Origin: Limisphaerales bacterium
GTDB lineage: Bacteria > Verrucomicrobiota > Verrucomicrobiia > Limisphaerales > SXTU01
Assembly: GCA_009773355.1 (NCBI GenBank)
Contig: WRPG01000042.1
Coordinates: 1 to 44,797 of the forward strand
DNA: 44,797 nucleotides
Direction of reading: 5' to 3'
A model generated the notes under the pieces. That model was not told where the DNA came from and ran no database searches. It saw nothing but the letters and a program-made list of their open reading frames with translations. Shown here piece by piece: positions 40,486 to 44,797 of the stretch. Position 1 is the first letter of the stretch. Each line of letters begins with the position of its first letter. The translations under genes and the position numbers were made by a program.

Positions 40486-41237
40486 CCGCTACCGCATCCG
40501 ATTCGCCCGACTCCTCCGCTCCGCGCGGCGATGTCTTCGTCACCACGCGCTGGACGGTCGTGCTGGCGGCGGGGCGCAAATCCTCGCCGCACTCGGACCG
40601 CGCGCTGGGCGAGTTGTGCCAGACCTACTGGTATCCGCTCTACGCCTACGTCCGCCGCCGGGGCCACGCGAAGGAGGACGCGGAGGACTTGGTGCAGGCG
40701 TTCTTCGCGCGTTTCCTGGAGAAGAACTACCTCGACGGCCTCAGCGCCGAGCGCGGGCGGTTCCGCGCGTTCCTGCTCGCGTCGCTGAAGCACTTCCTCG
40801 CCAACGAGTGGGACAAGGCGCAGCGCCAGAAGCGCGGCGGCGGCAGCGAGCATCTCTCGCTCGACTGGCAATCCGCCGACGGCCGCTTCCACCTCGAACC
40901 CGCTGACGCCACCAGCCCCGACGTGGCCTTTGACCGCGAGTGGGCGCTGGCGTTGCTGGGCCGCGTCATCGCGCGGCTGCAAGCCGAGTGCGCGGCGGAG
41001 GGCAAGGCGGACTTGTTCACGCACACGAAGGGCTTCCTCACCGCGAGCGCGGCGGCGATTCCCTTTGCCGGGGCGGGCGCGCGGCTCGGGATGGAGGAAG
41101 GCGCGGTGCGCGTGGCCGTCCACCGCCTCCGCAAGCGCTACCGCACGCTGCTCCGCGACGAAATCGCCCAGACGCTCGCGGACCCGGCGCAGGTGGAGGA
41201 GGAGTTGCGCAGCCTGCAAGCGGCGCTGGCGGGGTGA
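40482..41237 (+). CDS. ECF-like RNA polymerase sigma factor
   Basis: A 251-residue sigma-70 family protein. Region 2 is ELCQTYWYPLYAYVRRRGHAKEDAEDLVQAFFARFLEK, and the region-4 helix-turn-helix is FAGAGARLGMEEGAVRVAVHRLRKRYR. It resembles the sigma factors coupled to Ser/Thr kinases in Planctomycetota and Verrucomicrobiota. The start is a GTG (40482) that overlaps the kinase stop by four bases (GTGA), so translation is coupled. In most relatives I know the sigma gene precedes the kinase; here it follows. There is no anti-sigma factor gene, so the kinase is the likely regulator. Confidence 0.88.
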   Translation: MTATASDSPDSSAPRGDVFVTTRWTVVLAAGRKSSPHSDRALGELCQTYWYPLYAYVRRRGHAKEDAEDLVQAFFARFLEKNYLDGLSAERGRFRAFLLASLKHFLANEWDKAQRQKRGGGSEHLSLDWQSADGRFHLEPADATSPDVAFDREWALALLGRVIARLQAECAAEGKADLFTHTKGFLTASAAAIPFAGAGARLGMEEGAVRVAVHRLRKRYRTLLRDEIAQTLADPAQVEEELRSLQAALAG

Positions 41238-41283
41238 TGTCGTGCCGCCGTTCGGCACGGCTCCGAGCTGTCCACGCGCAACA

Positions 41284-41306
41284 CGGCGGTTGCAAACCGC
41301 CGGCAC
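41284..41306. repeat. 7-3-7 hairpin, intergenic copy
   Basis: 41285-41301 reads GGCGGTT-gca-AACCGCC, followed by GGCAC (41302-41306), so it lies in the reverse orientation. It is one of seven copies in the window. It lies in the 113 bp between the sigma gene and the convergent GNAT gene and could also act as a terminator. Confidence 0.88.
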
Positions 41307-41350
41307 GGGTTCATGCGCAGGGGGCATCTTGAGGCCTGAGGTGTCAAAAC

Positions 41351-42016
41351 TCATTCCCCGCTGTTCAACGCGGACAAGGACGTGCGGCCCCCGTCGGCGA
41401 GCCAGCGCTCGAAGTTCGCCTTCCGCGTGGGCCAGTCGCCGTCGAGCATGGCGAACCAGGCGGTGTCGCGGTTGCGGCCCTTCACGATCATGTGCTGGCG
41501 AAAGAGGCCCTCGAACTGGAAGCCCAGGCGCAGCGCGGCGGCGCGGCTGCGGGCGTTCTCCGCGTTGCACTTCCACTCCACGCGCCGGTAGCCGAGGTCG
41601 TCGAAGAGATGCCGCAGCAGCAGGAAGACGGACTCGGTGTTGACGGGCGTGCGTTGCGCGGCGAGGCCATGCCAGATGTGCCCCAGCTCGGCGACGCCGT
41701 GCTTCGGCGTGATGCGCAGGATGGAAATCATCCCCACGCACCGCCCGCTCTGCCGTTGCATGACGGTGAAGAAGATCGGGTCCACGCCGTCCTGCACGCT
41801 GCGGAGCCAGTCGCGGAAGTCCGCCTCGCTCGCGAACGGCCCGTGCCAGAGGTAGCGCCAGATTTCCCGTGCCTCCGCCGACTCGTGGCTGGCCTGATAC
41901 AGCTCCGCCGCGTCCTCGTCCGCGCGCAGCGGCGTGAGCCGGACGTGGCGGCCTTCGTGAACCTGGCGCGGCGGCATCGGCCAGGTGGCGGGGAATGGCT
42001 GGGTGGCATTCATCAA
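41351..42016 (-). CDS. GNAT family N-acetyltransferase (RimJ/RimL-like)
   Basis: A 221-residue GNAT protein of the RimJ/RimL-like (acetyltransf_3) branch. Features are VRLTPLRADEDAAELYQA at the start, FFTVMQRQSGRCVGMISIL, and the segment RRVEWKCNAENARSRAAALRLGFQFEGLFRQHMIVKGRNRDT, which holds the acetyl-CoA-binding region. Such enzymes acetylate protein N-termini or small amines; the substrate is unknown. Start is one of two adjacent ATG codons (42016 or 42013). No partner gene is close. It is divergent from the dipeptidase gene across a repeat-filled gap. Confidence 0.88.
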   Translation of the reverse strand: MMNATQPFPATWPMPPRQVHEGRHVRLTPLRADEDAAELYQASHESAEAREIWRYLWHGPFASEADFRDWLRSVQDGVDPIFFTVMQRQSGRCVGMISILRITPKHGVAELGHIWHGLAAQRTPVNTESVFLLLRHLFDDLGYRRVEWKCNAENARSRAAALRLGFQFEGLFRQHMIVKGRNRDTAWFAMLDGDWPTRKANFERWLADGGRTSLSALNSGE

Positions 42017-42094
42017 CGACGGCAGTTCAACCCAAACGCGGTCCGCCGGCCACGCGAATTGTCCCGCCTTCCGGTGCTTTTGTGATTGAGCCAG

Positions 42095-42213
42095 TTCGGA
42101 GTCCCGGCTTCAGCCGGCGGAACCGTGGCAGCATCCCAGCTTCGCGCGCGCAGCGTCGCTGGCGTTCGGACGCCCTGCCGTCTGAAGGCGGGACTCCCAG
42201 CTTGGGACTCCGA
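42095..42213. repeat. Inverted pair of CGGAGTCCC-type hairpins
   Basis: The left half (42097-42120) has CGGAGTCCCGGCTTCAGCCG, with a hairpin CCGGC-ttca-GCCGG. The right half near 42178-42213 has CGTCTGAAGGCGGGACTCC in the other orientation, followed by a further GGGACTCCG. They fill most of the 241 bp between the divergent GNAT and dipeptidase genes. Confidence 0.7.
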
Positions 42214-42257
42214 GCCGCAGACTTGACCCGCCACGCGCTTCGCCGAACCCTCTGCGC

Positions 42258-43604
42258 ATGACCACTGCGCCGTCTCGCCGCCGCTTTCTTCGTTCCTCCG
42301 CCACGCTGTCATTGCTCGGCCTCGGCGGCGGAGTTTTCGTGCCGCGCACGCGGGCCGCGTCGCCGCTCTCGCCGCCGAACGAGCGCATCCAGAAGGCCCG
42401 CGAGGTCGCGCTGTCGGTGCTCAAGCCCAGCCAGCGCGACCTCGACCACGGCATGAGGCTGCACGCGGAATCGCTGGTGTTCGAGAGCTACGGCTTCGCT
42501 CCGCGAGCAGCGCTGGACGGAACGAAGTTCGCCGAGTTCGCCGCCGGCGGCGCGACGGAGCCGGAGCTGGCGGACTTGCGCGAGGAGATGAGCATGACGC
42601 GCTGGGCCACGGACGCGGGCGAGCGGAAGGAGTTCCTCGAAGCCTTCCGCGCCGCCGGGGTGACGTGCATTTTCCAGAACACCGGCGAGGAGGGCAGCGA
42701 CCCGTTGCGGCTCATCAAGCGGCTGGCGCGTTTCACTTACGCGACCGACCTCGCGCGTGAAGACTGCTTCAAGGCCGCGAAGCCCGACGACATCGTCGCT
42801 GCGAAGAAAGCGGGCAGGCAGTGCCTTTACTTCACGACGAACGGCGTGCCGTTGCGCCAGCAGTGGGAAAGCGTGCGCGACGAAGTGCGGCTCATCCGCA
42901 TCTTTCAGGAGCTGGGCGTGCGCATGATGCACCTCACCTATAACCGCCGGAACCAAATCGGCGACGGCGCGGGCGAACCGAACGACGGCGGCCTCTCGGA
43001 CTTCGGCCACGCGGTCGTCGCGGAGATGAACCGCCTCGGCGTCATCGTGGATGTGGCGCATTCCGGCTGGCGCACGAGCCTCGAAGCGGCAAAGGCGTCG
43101 CGGAAGCCGATGGTCGCGAGCCACACGACGTGCGGAGGGCTTTACAAACACTTTCGCGGCAAGCCCGACGAGACGGTGAAGGCCATCTGCGACACCGGCG
43201 GGCTGATTGGCATCTGCTGCATCCCGCGCTTCCTCGGCGCGAACGGCGACCTCGGCGCGTTCCTCGACCACATTGATTACGCCGTGAAAAAGTTCGGTTC
43301 AGACCATGTGGCCATCGGCCCGGACATTTCCTACACCTCGCGCAACGAGGAGGCCGAGCGCGCGAAGGTGCCCAAGCGCAAGGACGGCTCCTCGCCTGTG
43401 TCCGCCGCCGGCGCGCGCTGGGAACACCTCTGGCCGGCGGACGACTACCGTCCCAAGCCGCACGCCGACGCGAGCCTCGCGTGGACGAACTGGCCGCTCT
43501 ACACCGTCGGCCTCGTGCAGCGCGGCCACAGCGACGCGGTCATCAGAAAGATTCTCGGCGAGAACGTCCTCCGCGTCGCGCGCGCGAACTTCACCGGCGC
43601 GTGA
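42258..43604 (+). CDS. M19-like (membrane) dipeptidase with Tat-like signal
   Basis: A 448-residue protein related to renal-type dipeptidases (M19). The N-terminus (TTAPSRRRFLRSSATLSLLGLGG) is a probable twin-arginine signal. Family segments are VRMMHLTYNRRNQIGDG, VIVDVAHSGWRTSLEA, MVASHTTCGGLYKHF and HVAIGPDISY. The first metal-binding motif, normally H-x-D (DGHND), reads here as LHAESLVFES, with Glu instead of Asp. The distal part has a WPLYTVGLVQRGHSD segment before the usual ILGENVLRV ending. It may hydrolyse dipeptides or D-amino-acid-containing compounds in the periplasm; the change at the motif leaves the activity open. Confidence 0.85.
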   Translation: MTTAPSRRRFLRSSATLSLLGLGGGVFVPRTRAASPLSPPNERIQKAREVALSVLKPSQRDLDHGMRLHAESLVFESYGFAPRAALDGTKFAEFAAGGATEPELADLREEMSMTRWATDAGERKEFLEAFRAAGVTCIFQNTGEEGSDPLRLIKRLARFTYATDLAREDCFKAAKPDDIVAAKKAGRQCLYFTTNGVPLRQQWESVRDEVRLIRIFQELGVRMMHLTYNRRNQIGDGAGEPNDGGLSDFGHAVVAEMNRLGVIVDVAHSGWRTSLEAAKASRKPMVASHTTCGGLYKHFRGKPDETVKAICDTGGLIGICCIPRFLGANGDLGAFLDHIDYAVKKFGSDHVAIGPDISYTSRNEEAERAKVPKRKDGSSPVSAAGARWEHLWPADDYRPKPHADASLAWTNWPLYTVGLVQRGHSDAVIRKILGENVLRVARANFTGA

Positions 43605-43628
43605 GTTGGCTGACGAACTCCGCGCGCC

Positions 43629-44636
43629 TCAGCGCACCTTCGGCAGCGACAAGAGCAACGCGGTCGTGGACCAACTCGCGGTGCTGATCGAGATGAACTG
43701 GTTCGTGCCGTGTGGGTAGCCGGACTCGAAGTAGCTTTGAATCGGCTTGCTGCGCGAGGTCACGAGCCACGAGCCGTCGGCGAGCTGCTGGTCGAGGAGG
43801 TAACGCAGCCCCTTTTGATACGCCGCGTCCGTCGTGGCGACACCGCCGGCCTGATGCAGCGCGACCAGCGCCGTCGCGGTCGCGTAGGCATCGGTCGCCA
43901 TGCCGGACAGTTGCTCCCAGCCGCCGTCCGGTCGCTGGGTGTCGAGCAATTCCATCGCGGCCTTGCGCAGTTCCGCCTCGGGCGTTCCCGCGACGTGCAA
44001 TGACCGCAACCGAAACACGCGGTCCTCGGTGTCCTGCGCCGGGGTCTTGAGCAGCCACGCGCGGACCTGCTCGAGGCGCCGGTCAATGCGCTCGCGCTGC
44101 TCCGGCGAGCCGAAGGTCTTCAGCCCGCGCAGCGCGACGTGCGTGGAGGTGAAGAAGCTTTGCTCGGTGGGCGGGCGGCGCGACTGGGGCCGCCAGTGTT
44201 CCAGCTCCTTCTGCCAGCGCAGCAGGTATTCGGTCACGGCGGCGGTCGTGGCGTCGGGCTTCCAGCCGCCGTTCTCCAAGGCCCAGAGCGCGTAGCCGGC
44301 GGTGTCGGCCTGGCCGCCCTGGCCTTTGCCGGCGAGGTAGTTGGTCCGGTTCTTTTCCAGGAAGTCGGCGGTGAATTTTACCTGCTTGGCGAGTTCCTCC
44401 GCATCAATCTTGAACCCGCGCGACTGCGCCGTGGTGAGCGCCATGATGGGCAGGCCCTGGTTGTGGCAGGTGAAGCACCGCTCACGCTTCTCCATCGAGC
44501 CGCGCGCGCCGGCGGTCAGCAGCGGGAGGGATTTCTGGACTGCGACGCGGATGGCGTCAGGCTTGGAGGCCTCAGCGGCGGAGGCGACGGAGAACCCCAC
44601 GGCGAGGCCGAGAGCGGCGAAAAAGCGCTTGAGCAT
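43629..44636 (-). CDS. Prenyltransferase/squalene-cyclase-like protein with a haem-c motif
   Basis: A 335-residue exported protein. The start at 44636 begins a signal peptide (MLKRFFAALGLAVGFSVASAA); the longer reading to 44768 enters the terminal repeat and is rejected. Near the N-terminus it has RCFTCHNQ (Cys 54, Cys 57, His 58), a c-type haem attachment motif. The rest consists of alpha-toroid repeats: ADTAGYALWALENGGWKPD, and QRPDGGWEQLSGMATDAYATATALVAL, with QW-like motifs as in squalene-hopene cyclases. The catalytic DxDD motif of cyclases is not visible, so it is probably not a terpene cyclase. The stop is 24 bp from the convergent dipeptidase stop. Confidence 0.82.
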   Translation of the reverse strand: MLKRFFAALGLAVGFSVASAAEASKPDAIRVAVQKSLPLLTAGARGSMEKRERCFTCHNQGLPIMALTTAQSRGFKIDAEELAKQVKFTADFLEKNRTNYLAGKGQGGQADTAGYALWALENGGWKPDATTAAVTEYLLRWQKELEHWRPQSRRPPTEQSFFTSTHVALRGLKTFGSPEQRERIDRRLEQVRAWLLKTPAQDTEDRVFRLRSLHVAGTPEAELRKAAMELLDTQRPDGGWEQLSGMATDAYATATALVALHQAGGVATTDAAYQKGLRYLLDQQLADGSWLVTSRSKPIQSYFESGYPHGTNQFISISTASWSTTALLLSLPKVR

Positions 44637-44698
44637 GGCGGCAATGTGGCTGGTCTGGCACCGGGGCGGAAGGGGATTTTGCACGGGCGGCTTCGGGC

Positions 44699-44797
44699 TG
44701 TCGCGTTGCGAGCAAAGGTGAACAGTGTGCGAGCAAACCCGGACAAGCGTGCGAGCAAAGGCGAACACTCCCGCCCCAGCGGGCCTGGAGGAGGCCG
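44699..44797 (-). repeat. Terminal inverted repeat, right copy (99 bp)
   Basis: Exact reverse complement of bases 1-99. Its inner edge lies 62 bp upstream of the cyclase-like gene, almost the same distance as that of the left copy from the polX start (63 bp). Both genes point into the window. The two copies differ at the very next base, which defines the inner boundary. Confidence 0.95.

Noticed and set aside
40272-41741. 489-codon minus-strand reading across the kinase end, the sigma gene and the GNAT gene
   Set aside because: It crosses three recognised genes, two of them antisense, and has no domain of its own.
1-44797. Circular replicon or plasmid suggested by identical ends
   Set aside because: The terminal repeats are inverted, not direct, so they do not show circularity; no replication or partition gene is present.

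Overview
The window is a GC-rich, densely coded stretch of a bacterial chromosome, most likely from a Verrucomicrobiota member (Limisphaerales/Pedosphaera-like), with Planctomycetota as the second choice. The reasons are the gene families: DUF1592 and DUF1552 planctomycete-type cytochrome proteins, a PmoA/DUF6807 protein, DUF1080, TIGR03067-like proteins, a CehA/McbA-type hydrolase, a sulfatase, and a Ser/Thr kinase coupled to an ECF sigma factor. The many small palindromic repeats, some read through in frame inside genes, also fit. I see no rRNA, tRNA, CRISPR array, transposase or phage gene. The first 99 bases are the exact reverse complement of the last 99, so the window is probably a whole assembly contig that breaks inside a dispersed repeat at both ends.

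Layout. 163-2313: DNA polymerase X and a small membrane protein. 2701-6881: a secreted sulfatase and a CehA/McbA-type metallohydrolase, both on the minus strand. 7019-9305: a DUF554 membrane protein, a rhodanese, a lipoprotein and an RbsD/FucU mutarotase. 9406-15930, all minus strand: an ECF42-type sigma factor with TfoX, three YCII/DGPF proteins, a VOC/PhnB protein, DUF1579, MoaD/ThiS, a BNR-repeat protein and SRPBCC proteins, plus two gene remnants. 16459-19875: a class III aminotransferase, a PmoA-family protein and two TIGR03067-like secreted proteins. 20006-23161: a solitary type IIG restriction-modification-like protein. 23205-36317, all minus strand: a long operon-like block running from a Gfo/Idh/MocA oxidoreductase through YHYH, DUF1080, two sialidase-like proteins, DUF1592, a DUF1016 nuclease and DUF1552 to a sugar isomerase/epimerase. 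36532-41237: a very large membrane Ser/Thr kinase overlapping an ECF sigma factor. 41351-44636: a GNAT acetyltransferase, an M19-like dipeptidase and a squalene-cyclase-like protein with a haem-c motif.

How the genes may work together. The 23-36 kb block looks like an envelope-associated saccharide-processing unit. Oxidoreductase, DUF1080 and isomerase/epimerase resemble the parts of a 3-keto-glycoside route, and the c-type cytochrome protein could take electrons. The 9-16 kb block matches the known linkage of ECF42 sigma factors with DGPF/YCII proteins. It shows recent duplication and decay.

The most interesting signal is the repeat landscape. At least eight families of palindromic elements occur between genes. 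Members of several also sit in frame inside three genes: the kinase (36926-37070), the DUF1592 protein (three unrelated families at 27375, 28736 and 30235) and the DUF1016 nuclease (26312 and 26384). One family, a 7-3-7 hairpin with seven copies, keeps its stem through compensatory base changes while being translated into a recurring short peptide. This recalls the in-frame palindromic elements of Rickettsia, but no mobilising enzyme such as a RAYT is present here.
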